Shown one piece after another: positions 50,422 to 59,947 of a stretch of 64,000 bases of DNA. The notes under the pieces are model-generated. The model searched no databases. It was not told the origin of the DNA and saw nothing but the letters and a program-made list of their open reading frames with translations. This DNA comes from RGIG9041 sp045612565. GTDB lineage: Bacteria; Bacillota; Clostridia; Oscillospirales; QAKW01. The stretch covers positions 29,331 to 93,330 of the forward strand of contig JAZKZG010000028.1 of the NCBI GenBank assembly GCA_045612565.1, written 5' to 3'. Numbering within the stretch: the stretch's first letter is position 1; every line of letters begins with the position of its first letter. The position numbers were made by a program, and so were the translations under genes.

Positions 50422-51293
50422 AATGCAAACACCTCCTTTGCTCCCGAAGAAAGATAGATGTGCTTTTCATAGACTTCGTTTATAAGAAGTTTTATATCTT
50501 CTCCTCTGCCGAGAGATGCCAGATAGTCAAGCCGTGTAAGATAATATGCTTCGTTGTCGGAGAATTGTTTTTTCATTTCTTTTAAGGTTATCGAAGCCTG
50601 TGTGAAATTTTTGCGTTTTAAATCGTTTTGTACAGCCCTTGTAAAATCGGAAACACTTGCGTCTGTAAGTGACATCTTTTTTTGTATGAGTTCCGAAAAT
50701 AACTCGCGGTTGATAACTTCAACCTGACCTTGCATAAGGTTCTGGTAAAGGCAGTTCCACAAAAAATCCGTGTACTGTGTCAAAACATCTATGTCATCGG
50801 GGTCTTTTGAATACTGACGTTCAAAATTCTGCAGTTTAAAGTCGTTTTCTTTTGAAATTTCAACCATCGCGGTGACAGCGTAATGTACAACTTCGGTATC
50901 GTCGTTGTTACCTGCTTTTTGCAAAAACTCAATATATTCTTTGGGATTGTCGTTAAGAACGTCCATTATTATTGTGCGGCGTTCTCTTGCTGAGTTTACA
51001 ACAAGCGCTTCTTCAATAGGTACTGTGTTTTCTGCCACTTTGCTCTCGTCGATGGTTACGCTTTTGTAAAGTTCCGATTCCAACTTTAATTTTTCAACAC
51101 CGACATCAATTCCGTCATCGGCATTAAAGAAAATCTGAAAATGCAGGATAAGGACCGCAAGAACACCCCAAAAGGGTAAAAACAGTGCTACAAAAAACAT
51201 ATAATCATGCACTTTTAAAATATTAAATTTAATTCCCAAAAATACGAGTACACATATAATCAGGTGTATCGCCAGAAGAATTATATATAACAT
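50409..51293 (-). CDS. PelE-like membrane protein with TPR-like helices
   Basis: A 294-residue protein: two N-terminal transmembrane helices (LYIILLAIHLIICVLVFLGI; FFVALFLPFWGVLAVLILHF) and a helical body of repeats (VHYAVTAMVEISKENDF; SITLKEMKKQFSDNEAYYLT) like the TPR part of PelE. Place between PelD and the deacetylase gene equals pelE in known Gram-positive clusters. Its predicted role is a scaffold joining PelD and PelF at the membrane. AAGGAAA precedes the ATG. Identity is based on layout and order rather than strong motifs. Confidence 0.78.
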   Translation of the reverse strand: MLYIILLAIHLIICVLVFLGIKFNILKVHDYMFFVALFLPFWGVLAVLILHFQIFFNADDGIDVGVEKLKLESELYKSVTIDESKVAENTVPIEEALVVNSARERRTIIMDVLNDNPKEYIEFLQKAGNNDDTEVVHYAVTAMVEISKENDFKLQNFERQYSKDPDDIDVLTQYTDFLWNCLYQNLMQGQVEVINRELFSELIQKKMSLTDASVSDFTRAVQNDLKRKNFTQASITLKEMKKQFSDNEAYYLTRLDYLASLGRGEDIKLLINEVYEKHIYLSSGAKEVFAFWES

Positions 51294-51304
51294 TAAAATT
51301 TTCC

Positions 51305-54088
51305 TTACTGTATCTTTACTTCAACTTTCATACCGTCAAAACGCGGTAAAATGAACTGCAGGTCTTTTTCGGTTGCCTGTGAAAGCAAAAGCCTTAAATT
51401 TCCGTCGGCAGATGCGCCGACAATATCGTTTGAACGTACTTTACCCGAAAGGAGTTTATCCATTTGCTCATACGAGCGGCCTTCGGCATCGATTTTTAAC
51501 AAAATAAATGACGAAACTTTTTTTTCGGCAAGTGATGAATAGTTTTTGAGTACCTCATCAAATGACTCGGCATTCATAATGCGTGTGTTTGTAATATACT
51601 GTTTTTCGTAAACCGCCTGATTATAGTCAAAAGCGCGAAGCAGTGACATCTGCGCCAGATCGCGCAGGATTTTAAACAGGTTGACGTAATAAAGTGAGCG
51701 CTGGTCGATGTTTACCTGCCACAAAAAGATTAAAAGAACGAGTTCTTCGCCTCTGTAAACACCCGCCGCATACATCGGGTAGTCGCTTTTAAGGTCAGTG
51801 TTGCGCCAGATTTCGCCGCCTTTGATTTTTTTAATAATATCGCTGTAGGTTTCCATTGAAATTGAGCGCGAAACGCTATCGATAATATCGCGGGAAGAAA
51901 CCTCAAGACGTCCGAATGTACTTTGTTTGTTGACCGAATATACGGTGATGCTTTTGTTTTCGAGTACCTCTTCAAACGTTTCCATAATTCTGAGGTACAA
52001 AAGGTGAGGGGCTACGGTATCGAGTTTTCGCGTGATGTCAAAAATTTTGCCGAAACTGTCTTTTGAACCGATAATCTGCTTTTTGAGGTCGCGTTTTTCT
52101 TTATATGTATCTTCGTAAATTTCACGTGTGAAAACGAGTTTGTCTTCAAGCAGTTTGTTTTGTTCCGTAACAAAGCGGATTGTGTCGTCTTTGCGCAGTT
52201 TTATGTATCCGCACAATGACCCTACAAGGAAATAGAACACAAATGGAAGCCAGTTTGTAGGCTCATAAAAAATGGTCAACAGATTGGTTCCCGATGCCAC
52301 CTTGGCGACAAGCCACGAAATACTGCACAATGCCGAAGCCGAAAGACCAAAATTGAGTCCGTGAACTGTTGCCATGATAACGATGTATGCCATTCTGAAA
52401 TCTACTATCGAGAAAATAACGGCAGAATCGGTGAAATAAATCAGTATCTCGGTTATGAGCAAAAGCAATATGAGTTCTGCAATTTTTACAATGAGGCTGT
52501 GTTCGCTCATCCATTTTTTAATTTTTTGCCATAATGTGAGCGTTTTTTCCTGCTTGGAGAGTTTGTATTTTTCGTACTCCTCTTCAACATCCTCAACAAT
52601 CGAGATTTTTGCAAACCATCCGTACTCGTTACGTATAGCCTTGTTGCTGACTTGAATTATTCCGCTTTCATTGGTTGCGGTAAAAAAGAATTTTGCTTCG
52701 GGATTGAGTTGTGATAACTTGTTACCTAAATCCGAAAAAGTCACGTTAAAATCATCGCCGACAGTTAAAATACCGCTCTGGCATTTCCAGTTGTCAATGA
52801 TTCTCAGAATGAGCATAGAGAGGTCGGGGAGTGATATGAAATGCATCTTTGAAGTAGGCGTTTCGTTGATTACAAATGGTTTACCGCCTGCTGCATTTTC
52901 AAAAATTCCATAAAGAAAATCTTTGGTATATGTTCCTGAATAGAGATATGGTATCTGAACGGTTTTTATATCGAGCGAATATTTTTTTGCATAAAACTCA
53001 CAAAGACGTTCTTTTGCTGAGCAAAGAATTGCTTTATCGGATTGGTTTTTAAACGAAGAATCGAGGGATGATAAAAAAAGAAATCTGATAGATTTGTCAG
53101 AATTTTTTAAACATTCCAAAACTTTTCGCAAGTCTTCGGCATCGCTTTTTTCGGAACTGCGATAGGTCAGGTCACCCGAAAAATATATAACCGCGTCAAA
53201 ATCGTATGTTTCAAATAAAGCCTTTACAGACGGTTTTTTTATGCGGAAAAGCTTTATTTTATCAGCAGAGCCAAGAGTGGTGTTGCCTACAACGGTAACT
53301 TTGCTGTGTGGGAAAGCGTCCTCGATAAATTCTTCTGTAAGGTATTCGGTGTTTCCTATGCACAAAACGTTTTGGGGAACAAAACCGACATCGGTTGCAA
53401 TAACCGATCTGTTTCTATTAAGGGATTCGCGCAAAGACACAAGTGCGCTGTGGTTTACAACTTTTAAAAGACAGTCAATCAGTTTTTCGTCAAAAATGCC
53501 GCACATACCGCTTGAAATCATCTGGATTGCAACATCCTGTGAAAAAGCGTCTTTATAACTACGGTTACTTGTCAGCGCATCGTATGAGTCTGCAAGTGAA
53601 ACCACTTTCGCCGAAAGGGGAATCTGATCGCCTTTAAGACCCTCGGGGTAGCCTGTACCGTCAATTCTTTCGTGGTGGTAACGCGCAATTTCCATGGCGT
53701 ATTTTTTCATCTCGGGGTCAACGGAACCAAAATCGGTGAGTTCAATATAATTAGAACCGAAAGCCGAGTGTTTTTTTACAATATCGTACTGAACAGGCGA
53801 AAGTTTTCCCGGAAAATTAAGAATACTTTTGGGAATAAGCGTTTTTCCGATGTCGTGTAACGATGCCGCAATTGCAATCGCATCTACTTGATGATTTGTA
53901 AGCGGATTTCCTTCGTCCTCGTTGTATTGCTCCAAAATCAGTCTTGTCAGCATAGAAACGTGACAGATATGAAAGCCGCTTTCGCCGTTAAGCGTTTCGG
54001 CAATGTCGTCTTCGGAAAAAGTTAATATTTGTACAGCGTCGCTTTTTTCTTTTGGATCAATAGTTAAAACGTTATGCTCGTATTGCAA
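51305..54088 (-). CDS. HD-GYP / degenerate epimerase / PelD fusion, c-di-GMP hydrolase-receptor
   Basis: A 927-residue, three-part protein. Residues 25-225 are HD-GYP with all ligands: HVSML (43), HDIGK (78-82), KKHSAFG and YHHERIDGTGYP (137-148), so a c-di-GMP phosphodiesterase is likely. Residues 240-500 follow the NAD-epimerase fold (VIYFSGDLTYR, RFLFLSSLDSS) but lack the glycine-rich motif, and the catalytic Tyr position reads CSAKE (356-360). Residues 533-630 hold four membrane helices, then GAF (about 690-815) and a GGDEF-like end with RSND (885-888) as c-di-GMP-binding I-site and no GGDEF, the PelD pattern. Start TTG 54088 after GGGGGAG. First gene of the operon. Confidence 0.85.
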   Translation of the reverse strand: MQYEHNVLTIDPKEKSDAVQILTFSEDDIAETLNGESGFHICHVSMLTRLILEQYNEDEGNPLTNHQVDAIAIAASLHDIGKTLIPKSILNFPGKLSPVQYDIVKKHSAFGSNYIELTDFGSVDPEMKKYAMEIARYHHERIDGTGYPEGLKGDQIPLSAKVVSLADSYDALTSNRSYKDAFSQDVAIQMISSGMCGIFDEKLIDCLLKVVNHSALVSLRESLNRNRSVIATDVGFVPQNVLCIGNTEYLTEEFIEDAFPHSKVTVVGNTTLGSADKIKLFRIKKPSVKALFETYDFDAVIYFSGDLTYRSSEKSDAEDLRKVLECLKNSDKSIRFLFLSSLDSSFKNQSDKAILCSAKERLCEFYAKKYSLDIKTVQIPYLYSGTYTKDFLYGIFENAAGGKPFVINETPTSKMHFISLPDLSMLILRIIDNWKCQSGILTVGDDFNVTFSDLGNKLSQLNPEAKFFFTATNESGIIQVSNKAIRNEYGWFAKISIVEDVEEEYEKYKLSKQEKTLTLWQKIKKWMSEHSLIVKIAELILLLLITEILIYFTDSAVIFSIVDFRMAYIVIMATVHGLNFGLSASALCSISWLVAKVASGTNLLTIFYEPTNWLPFVFYFLVGSLCGYIKLRKDDTIRFVTEQNKLLEDKLVFTREIYEDTYKEKRDLKKQIIGSKDSFGKIFDITRKLDTVAPHLLYLRIMETFEEVLENKSITVYSVNKQSTFGRLEVSSRDIIDSVSRSISMETYSDIIKKIKGGEIWRNTDLKSDYPMYAAGVYRGEELVLLIFLWQVNIDQRSLYYVNLFKILRDLAQMSLLRAFDYNQAVYEKQYITNTRIMNAESFDEVLKNYSSLAEKKVSSFILLKIDAEGRSYEQMDKLLSGKVRSNDIVGASADGNLRLLLSQATEKDLQFILPRFDGMKVEVKIQ

Positions 54089-54129
54089 AAACTCTCCCCC
54101 TTTCAAAAATACATACTATTTCAAATTAA

Positions 54130-54157
54130 ATTATACTCTATAATTTAATTTTGTCAA
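54130..54157 (-). promoter_or_regulatory. promoter of the Pel operon
   Basis: On the - strand TTGACA (54157-54152), 16 bp, TATAAT (54135-54130). It would start RNA near 54123, upstream of the AAGGGGGAG site and the TTG at 54088. No other strong promoter is seen before the following nine genes. Confidence 0.7.
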
Positions 54158-54188
54158 TAATATAGTTCTATAATTAGTATTTTAATAC

Positions 54189-54217
54189 TTGAAAAACAGT
54201 ATTATGGTGTGTATAAT
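54189..54217 (+). promoter_or_regulatory. promoter of the rhamnose operon
   Basis: TTGAAA at 54189-54194, 17 bp, TATAAT at 54212-54217; start near 54224, then TTGGAGG and the rhaA ATG at 54260. No catabolite-repression (cre) consensus was recognised by eye. Confidence 0.7.
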
Positions 54218-54259
54218 GAGGGTGTCAAATTTTAAATATTAATTATTGGAGGCAATAAA

Positions 54260-55525
54260 ATGACCGAACAGAAAATTTTTGAGTATGCAAAAACAGCCTA
54301 TGCTGCACTCGGTATAGACGTAGAAACTGCTATGGCAAAACTTGCATCAACCCCCGTTGCTATGCACTGTTGGCAGGGCGATGATGTCCGCGGTTTTGAC
54401 ACCGACCCCAATAAGCCCTTGACCGGCGGTATCCAGACAACAGGTAACTACCCCGGACGCGCACGTACACCCGAAGAGCTTATGGCTGACATCGATTTTG
54501 TGCTTAAACTCATCCCCGGCACCAAAAAAATGAACCTTCACGCTTGTTACGCTATCTTTGATGACGAAAACGGCGGCTGGGTAGATCGTGATAAGCTCGA
54601 GCCCAAACACTTTAAAAAATGGGTGGATTTTTGTAAAGAACGTGGCCTTGGCTGTGACTTTAACCCCACCTTCTTCTCACATCCCAAGTGCGACCCGCTC
54701 ACACTTTCGAGCGCAAACGAAGAAACACGTAAATTCTGGATTGAGCACGGTAAGGCTTGTATCCGTATTTCGCAGTACCTTGCAGACGAACTGGGTCAGC
54801 CCTGTGTTATGAACATCTGGACAGGTGATGGCTTTAAAGATATTCCTGCAGACCGCATCGGTCCCCGCGTTCGCTATAAAGAGTCAATCGACGCTATCCT
54901 TTCGGAAAAATACGACTTTAACAAGGTTAAACCTTGTGTTGAGTCAAAGGTATTCGGTATCGGTGTTGAGGCTTATACAGTAGGCTCTGCAGAGTTTTCA
55001 CTCTCTTATGCCGCAACCAATATGGATAAATGTATTCCGCTTATGGATAACGGTCACTATCATCCCACAGAGGTTGTTTCGGACAAAATCCCGGCTCTTC
55101 TTGCTTTCTTCCCCGAAATTGCACTTCATATCACACGTCCTATCCGTTGGGACTCTGACCACGTTGTGCTTCTTGATGACGAAACAAGAGAACTTTGCAA
55201 AGAAATCGTTCGCTGTGGCGGTCTTGACGGCAGCGTAAAGATTGCGCTTGACTACTTTGATGCTTCAATCAACCGTATCTCTGCATGGGCAGTCGGTATG
55301 AGAAACGTGCAGAAGGCACTTCTTATGGCACTCGTTACACCCGATCTCACAAAGATGCAAGACGAAAACAATTGGACTGAACTTATGGTAGTTCAGGAAG
55401 AACTCAAAACAATGCCTTTCGGTGCAATCTGGGATGAATACTGCCGCCGTGCAGGTGTTCCTTGCGACAGAGAATGGTTTGCATCGGTTAAAGAATATGA
55501 AACCGAAGTGCTTTCAAAAAGATAG
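54260..55525 (+). CDS. rhaA: L-rhamnose isomerase
   Basis: A 421-residue metal-dependent isomerase converting L-rhamnose to L-rhamnulose. Seen: VAMHCWQGDDVRGFD near the N-terminus, TGGIQTTGNYPGRARTPEEL, NLHACYAIF, the metal ligands in FGIGVEAYTVGS (Glu), MDNGHYHPTEVV (Asp/His) and RWDSDHVV, and FDASINRISAWAVG. All are standard RhaA motifs, and length fits. First gene of a six-gene + strand operon; TTGGAGG precedes the ATG. Confidence 0.95.
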   Translation: MTEQKIFEYAKTAYAALGIDVETAMAKLASTPVAMHCWQGDDVRGFDTDPNKPLTGGIQTTGNYPGRARTPEELMADIDFVLKLIPGTKKMNLHACYAIFDDENGGWVDRDKLEPKHFKKWVDFCKERGLGCDFNPTFFSHPKCDPLTLSSANEETRKFWIEHGKACIRISQYLADELGQPCVMNIWTGDGFKDIPADRIGPRVRYKESIDAILSEKYDFNKVKPCVESKVFGIGVEAYTVGSAEFSLSYAATNMDKCIPLMDNGHYHPTEVVSDKIPALLAFFPEIALHITRPIRWDSDHVVLLDDETRELCKEIVRCGGLDGSVKIALDYFDASINRISAWAVGMRNVQKALLMALVTPDLTKMQDENNWTELMVVQEELKTMPFGAIWDEYCRRAGVPCDREWFASVKEYETEVLSKR

Positions 55526-55536
55526 GAGAAAAAACA

Positions 55537-56613
55537 ATGTTTTTTAAAGAAAATGAAAAACTTTTAGGCGATTTTTCACGCATTTCAAAAACCGCAGGAG
55601 CACGTGCTGACTACGTTCAGGGCGGTGGTGGTAACACCTCTGTAAAACTTGAAGGCGGTCTTATGGCAATCAAGGCATCGGGCTTTTGCCTTTCGGATAT
55701 CGAGCCTGACAAGGCTTATGCAGTGCTTGATGGTGCAGGACTTCGCGATTTTTATTTAACACACGAGCCGTCAGAGTTCGAAAACGTTGAAACCGCAGGT
55801 TCAACAAAAGCAAAAGAATCTGTTAAAACAATCGATGGTCTCGAGGCTCTTCGTCCGTCGGTTGAAGCAGGTTTCCATTCGGTATTAAAGACATTTGTTG
55901 TACATACACACAGCGTATACGCAAACCTTGCGGCTTGTTCAATCGAGTGCCGCGACATTTGTACAAAGGCATTTGCTGACGCTGACTATTCGTGGGGTAT
56001 GGTACCTTATGTTGACCCCGGTGCAAATCTTACATTTGCTATTCGTGATGAACTCCGCCGCGTTGAAAAGGAAACAGGTAAGGTACCCGCAATCATCATT
56101 ATGCAAAACCACGGCATTATTGCTCACGATGATGACCCCGACAAGTGCCTTGCACTTCACGCTGATGCAAACGAGCGTTTGGCAAAAGAGTTTGGCATAA
56201 GCGCAGACTCTTTTCCTGCTGTTGCAATCAAAGAGGTTGAAGACGGCGTATTTGAGGCAGACACTCCCTATCTTACTGAGGCTCTTGCTAGTGGTGAGTA
56301 CACCGAGGAATTTTTGCTTGAACAGCCCCTCTATCCCGACCAGATGGTATTCCTTATCGGTACTTTCTCGATGGATAAAGACACGGTTGAAGACGGTCAG
56401 TGCGTTGCCTACAGCAAAGACGGTAAAGTTGTTATGCGTATGGACGGCAAAAAGGCACAGGTGCTTATCGAAACACTCACAGCCGTTGTATTTGTTATAA
56501 ACAACATCAAAAAAGCAAATAAAACACTCTCAACAATGGGCGAAAAAGCAAAAAGCTTTATTGCTAACTGGGAGAGCGAAAAATACCGCAAATCACTCGC
56601 AGGCAAAAAATAA
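55537..56613 (+). CDS. class II aldolase (RhaE-like), probable rhamnulose-1-phosphate aldolase
   Basis: A 358-residue class II aldolase/adducin protein. Seen: DYVQGGGGNTSVKLEGGLMAIKASG (about 25-49), the zinc histidines in VVHTHSVYAN (about 120-129) and MQNHGIIAHDDD, and the Ser/Gly phosphate-binding segment. It looks like the aldolase half of bifunctional RhaEW proteins, whose SDR half is here encoded by the next gene. It probably splits L-rhamnulose-1-phosphate into dihydroxyacetone phosphate and lactaldehyde; other ketose phosphates are possible. AGGAG before the ATG; 11 bp after rhaA. Confidence 0.8.
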   Translation: MFFKENEKLLGDFSRISKTAGARADYVQGGGGNTSVKLEGGLMAIKASGFCLSDIEPDKAYAVLDGAGLRDFYLTHEPSEFENVETAGSTKAKESVKTIDGLEALRPSVEAGFHSVLKTFVVHTHSVYANLAACSIECRDICTKAFADADYSWGMVPYVDPGANLTFAIRDELRRVEKETGKVPAIIIMQNHGIIAHDDDPDKCLALHADANERLAKEFGISADSFPAVAIKEVEDGVFEADTPYLTEALASGEYTEEFLLEQPLYPDQMVFLIGTFSMDKDTVEDGQCVAYSKDGKVVMRMDGKKAQVLIETLTAVVFVINNIKKANKTLSTMGEKAKSFIANWESEKYRKSLAGKK

Positions 56614-56624
56614 GGAGAGATACT

Positions 56625-57503
56625 ATGAGCGTTGATATGACAAAATGGCAGGAACTTGCCAAAAAGAACATAAATAACCGCCCCGCAGGTGAAGGACGCC
56701 TTGCAGGTAAAATAACTATTGTTACAGGCGCTGCACAGGGCTTTGGCAAAGGTATTGCGGAGGAACTTTATAACGAGGGCGCAACAATCATCATTGCAGA
56801 TATGAATCAGCAACTTGCTGAGTCGGTTGCAAAGGATATGGGTGAACGCGCATGTGCAATCCCCGTAAACGTTGCTGACGAAGAGAGCGTTGCCGACCTC
56901 GTTGCAAAAACCGTTGAAAAATTCGGCGGTCTTGATATTATGGTTGCAAACGCAGGTGTTGTACGCTCGGGTCCCGTTGCTCAGTTTGAGAAAAAGGACT
57001 TTGACTTTGTAACAGCAATCAACTATACAGGACTTTTCCTCTGTTGTAAGTATGCCGCAGTAATTATGCAGGCACAGCATGAGGCAGACCCCAAAGCAAC
57101 TTTTGATATTATTGCTATGTCAAGCAAATCGGGTCTTGAAGGTTCAAACAAAAACTTTGCTTATGCAGGCAGTAAGTTTGGTGCAATCGGTCTTGTACAG
57201 AGTTTTGCACTCGAACTTTGCGCATATAACATCAAAGTAAATGCAGTTTGCCCCGGTAACTATCTTGACGGACCGCTGTGGTCTGACCCCGAACGCGGAC
57301 TTTTTGTGCAGTATTTACAGGCAGGTAAAGTACCCGGAGCAAAAACGGTTGAGGATGTACGCCGTTTTTACGAGGCAAAGGTGCCTATGAACCGCGGATG
57401 CTTACCGATTGACGTTGCACGTGCCGTTATGTACTGCGTTGAGCAGGACTATGAAACAGGTCAGGCTATCCCCGTAACCGGCGGACAAGTAATGCTTAAC
57501 TAA
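56625..57503 (+). CDS. short-chain dehydrogenase (RhaW-like half)
   Basis: A 292-residue SDR oxidoreductase. Seen: the cofactor motif VTGAAQGFGKGIA (about 35-47), DMNQQLAES, NAGVVRSG, and the catalytic Ser with YAGSK (about 185) in the classical order, followed by VNAVCPGNYLDGPLW. The Asp after the second strand suggests NAD. In bifunctional RhaEW enzymes this domain oxidises L-lactaldehyde; here the two functions are separate proteins 11 bp apart. Reaction inferred from context. AAGGAGAG precedes the ATG. Confidence 0.8.
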   Translation: MSVDMTKWQELAKKNINNRPAGEGRLAGKITIVTGAAQGFGKGIAEELYNEGATIIIADMNQQLAESVAKDMGERACAIPVNVADEESVADLVAKTVEKFGGLDIMVANAGVVRSGPVAQFEKKDFDFVTAINYTGLFLCCKYAAVIMQAQHEADPKATFDIIAMSSKSGLEGSNKNFAYAGSKFGAIGLVQSFALELCAYNIKVNAVCPGNYLDGPLWSDPERGLFVQYLQAGKVPGAKTVEDVRRFYEAKVPMNRGCLPIDVARAVMYCVEQDYETGQAIPVTGGQVMLN

Positions 57504-57512
57504 GGTGACGAT

Positions 57513-58670
57513 ATGATTAATATTGATATTTTAAACAAACTTAACGCACCTACAAAGGAAGAGCGTCTTGCAAACTTAAAAGAAGTCTTAAAGACAACAA
57601 CTTTTCCCGAGATGGTGCCGCAGTATATAAACAACCACATTCACACAACATACTCGTTTTCACCCTATTCGCCCACAGCATCGGTTTATGCTGCGCGTAT
57701 GGAAGGTCTTTGCACCGCAGGTATTATCGATCACGATTCGATTTCGGGCGCTAAAGAGTTTTTAGAGGCGGCAGAAATTGTAGATATGCCTGTTACAATC
57801 GGTATGGAAGCAAGAGTGAGTATGGAAGGCACACGCATTGAGGGCAGACGCACCAATAATCCCGATCAGGTGAGCGTTTCGTATATGACAATCCAGTCGG
57901 TGCCTCACGATAAAATTGATACTCTTACCGAGTTTTTTAAGCCGTATCAGGACGCACGTCACGAGAGAAACCGCAAAATGATTGCAAAAATCAACGAACT
58001 TTTACCGCAGGTTGAACTCGATTATGACCGCGACGTGTTACCGCTTTCAATGGCACACGAAAACGGCGGTGTTACCGAGCGTCACCTTATGTACGCTCTT
58101 GCAATCAAACTTGTTAAAACTGTTGGCAAGGGCAATGCGATGGTTGAAAAATTAGACAGCCTCGGTATTTCTCTTTCCGAAAAACAGACAGCACAGATGC
58201 TTGATACCGAGTATCCGTTTTATGAGTATGACCTTCTTGGTATCTTAAAGAGTGCGTTTGTACCCAAAATCTTTATTGATGCAACCGATGAGTGTCCAAA
58301 ACTCAAGGATATGGTAAAACTGTGTGATGATATTGACGCATATCTTTGCTATGCATACCTCGGTGATGTCGGTGACAGCGTTACCGGCGATAAAAAAGCA
58401 CAGAAGTTTGAAGATGACTATCTCGATGAGTTGTTTGAGTGTCTTAAAGAAGAGGGCGTTAAGTCGGTAACTTATATGCCTACCCGTAACACTCCTGCAC
58501 AGCTCACACGCCTCAGAAAACTTTGTGACGATTACGGAATGTTCCAGATTTCAGGCGAGGACATCAACTCACCCCGCCAGAGCTTTGTTATAAAGGCTAT
58601 GGAAAATCCGCTCTTTAAAAATCTTATAGATGCAACTTGGAAGTTAATAGAGCACGAAAAGGAGAACTAA
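57513..58670 (+). CDS. PHP-domain metal-dependent phosphoesterase-like protein
   Basis: A 385-residue protein of the PHP superfamily. Seen: the metal-binding HIHTTYSFSPYSP (about 42-54), GIIDHDSISG (about 71-80), IGMEARVSM with the third-site Glu, and a C-terminal GEDINSP that gives the last acidic ligand. Between lie long helices typical for a sub-family linked to sugar operons. It could act on a phosphorylated sugar intermediate, but this role is not defined for rhamnose pathways. AAGGTGA precedes the ATG and the next gene starts one base after its stop. Confidence 0.75.
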   Translation: MINIDILNKLNAPTKEERLANLKEVLKTTTFPEMVPQYINNHIHTTYSFSPYSPTASVYAARMEGLCTAGIIDHDSISGAKEFLEAAEIVDMPVTIGMEARVSMEGTRIEGRRTNNPDQVSVSYMTIQSVPHDKIDTLTEFFKPYQDARHERNRKMIAKINELLPQVELDYDRDVLPLSMAHENGGVTERHLMYALAIKLVKTVGKGNAMVEKLDSLGISLSEKQTAQMLDTEYPFYEYDLLGILKSAFVPKIFIDATDECPKLKDMVKLCDDIDAYLCYAYLGDVGDSVTGDKKAQKFEDDYLDELFECLKEEGVKSVTYMPTRNTPAQLTRLRKLCDDYGMFQISGEDINSPRQSFVIKAMENPLFKNLIDATWKLIEHEKEN

Positions 58671-58671
58671 A

Positions 58672-59931
58672 ATGAATACTAAAGCAGTTCGTATACACGG
58701 CAAGATGGATCTCCGTCTTGACGATGTAAATTTACCGGATATCGGCCCCGACGGCGTACGTGTACGCGTTGTTTGTGACAGCCTTTGTATGTCAAGCTAC
58801 AAAGCGGCAATCGAAGGCGGCGACCACAAGCGCGTTCCTGACCGCTGTGACCTCACACCCACCGTTTTAGGTCACGAATTTTGCGGTGATATTGTTGAGG
58901 TAGGCGAAAACTGGAAAGATAAATACAAAGTTGGTGACAAATTTGTTATCCAACCCGCACATTATCACAAGGGCAGCCAGATGGCACCCGGTTATTCATA
59001 TGAATTCTGCGGCGGTGACGCACAGTACGGCAATATTCCGATAGAGACACTTCTTGAAAACTGTCTGTTGCCCTACAATTCAGATACATATTATTACGGC
59101 TCACTTGCAGAGCCGCTCAGTTGTGTAATCGGTACCTTCCACGCAATGTATCACACAAAAGCAGGTAGTTACGTTCACGAAATGGGCATTAAAGAGGGCG
59201 GAAAGATGGCACTTCTCGCATCAGTTGGCCCTATGGGTCTTGCTGCTATCGACTATGCAATCCATTGTGACCGCCGTCCCAGTCTTTTGGTTGTTACCGA
59301 TATCGATGATGCACGTCTTGAACGCGCCGCATCAATTTATACAGTGGAAGAAGCCGCAAAATACGGCATTGAACTTCATTATGTAAACACAAAGATGGAT
59401 AACGCAACCGAGTATCTCCGCGAACTTTCGGGCGGTACAGGCTATGACGATGTCGTATGCTTTGCACCTGTAAAGGCACTTATCGAGCAGTCTGACGATA
59501 TCCTTGGTTTTGACGGCTGTCTTAACTTCTTTGCAGGTCCTACCGACAGTCAGTTCAAGGCACCTTTCAACTGGTATAATGTTCACTATCTCTATACCCA
59601 CGTTGTTGGTACATCGGGCGGTAATACAAACGATATGCAAGAAGCGATTGCGATGATGAACGAGGGCAGACTTAACCCGTCAGCACTTGTAACACATATC
59701 GGCGGTCTTCACGCGGCAATCGATACAACACTCAATCTCCCCAAAATCCCCGGCGGTAAAAAACTTATCTATACACAGATTGATATGCCGCTTGTGGCTA
59801 TTGCTGATTTTGAAAAACTCGGCGAAACTGACCCCATGTTCAAAGAACTTGACAGACTTTGTAAGGAGAATAACAACCTCTGGAACCCAGAGGCTGAAAA
59901 GTATCTTTTAGCCAACGCAAAGGAAATATAG
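58672..59931 (+). CDS. zinc-dependent medium-chain dehydrogenase (SorE-like)
   Basis: A 419-residue MDR oxidoreductase. Seen: the catalytic zinc ligands Cys in CDSLCMSSYK (about 39) and His-Glu in LGHEFCGD (about 66-67), SLAEPLSCVIG, a Rossmann stretch MALLASVGPMGLAAIDYA (about 180-197) with LLVVTDIDDARLERA, and a long C-terminus. It lacks the structural zinc cysteine cluster. The layout recalls L-sorbose-1-phosphate reductase. Likely reduces or oxidises a keto sugar (phosphate) or lactaldehyde. GGAG lies before the ATG. Confidence 0.8.
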   Translation: MNTKAVRIHGKMDLRLDDVNLPDIGPDGVRVRVVCDSLCMSSYKAAIEGGDHKRVPDRCDLTPTVLGHEFCGDIVEVGENWKDKYKVGDKFVIQPAHYHKGSQMAPGYSYEFCGGDAQYGNIPIETLLENCLLPYNSDTYYYGSLAEPLSCVIGTFHAMYHTKAGSYVHEMGIKEGGKMALLASVGPMGLAAIDYAIHCDRRPSLLVVTDIDDARLERAASIYTVEEAAKYGIELHYVNTKMDNATEYLRELSGGTGYDDVVCFAPVKALIEQSDDILGFDGCLNFFAGPTDSQFKAPFNWYNVHYLYTHVVGTSGGNTNDMQEAIAMMNEGRLNPSALVTHIGGLHAAIDTTLNLPKIPGGKKLIYTQIDMPLVAIADFEKLGETDPMFKELDRLCKENNNLWNPEAEKYLLANAKEI

Positions 59932-59947
59932 TAAGGAGAATAAAATA

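Noticed and set aside
52118..52134. TTTCACGTGTGAAAA as a parS site
   Set aside because: An extra base disrupts the palindrome and it lies inside the PelD fusion gene.
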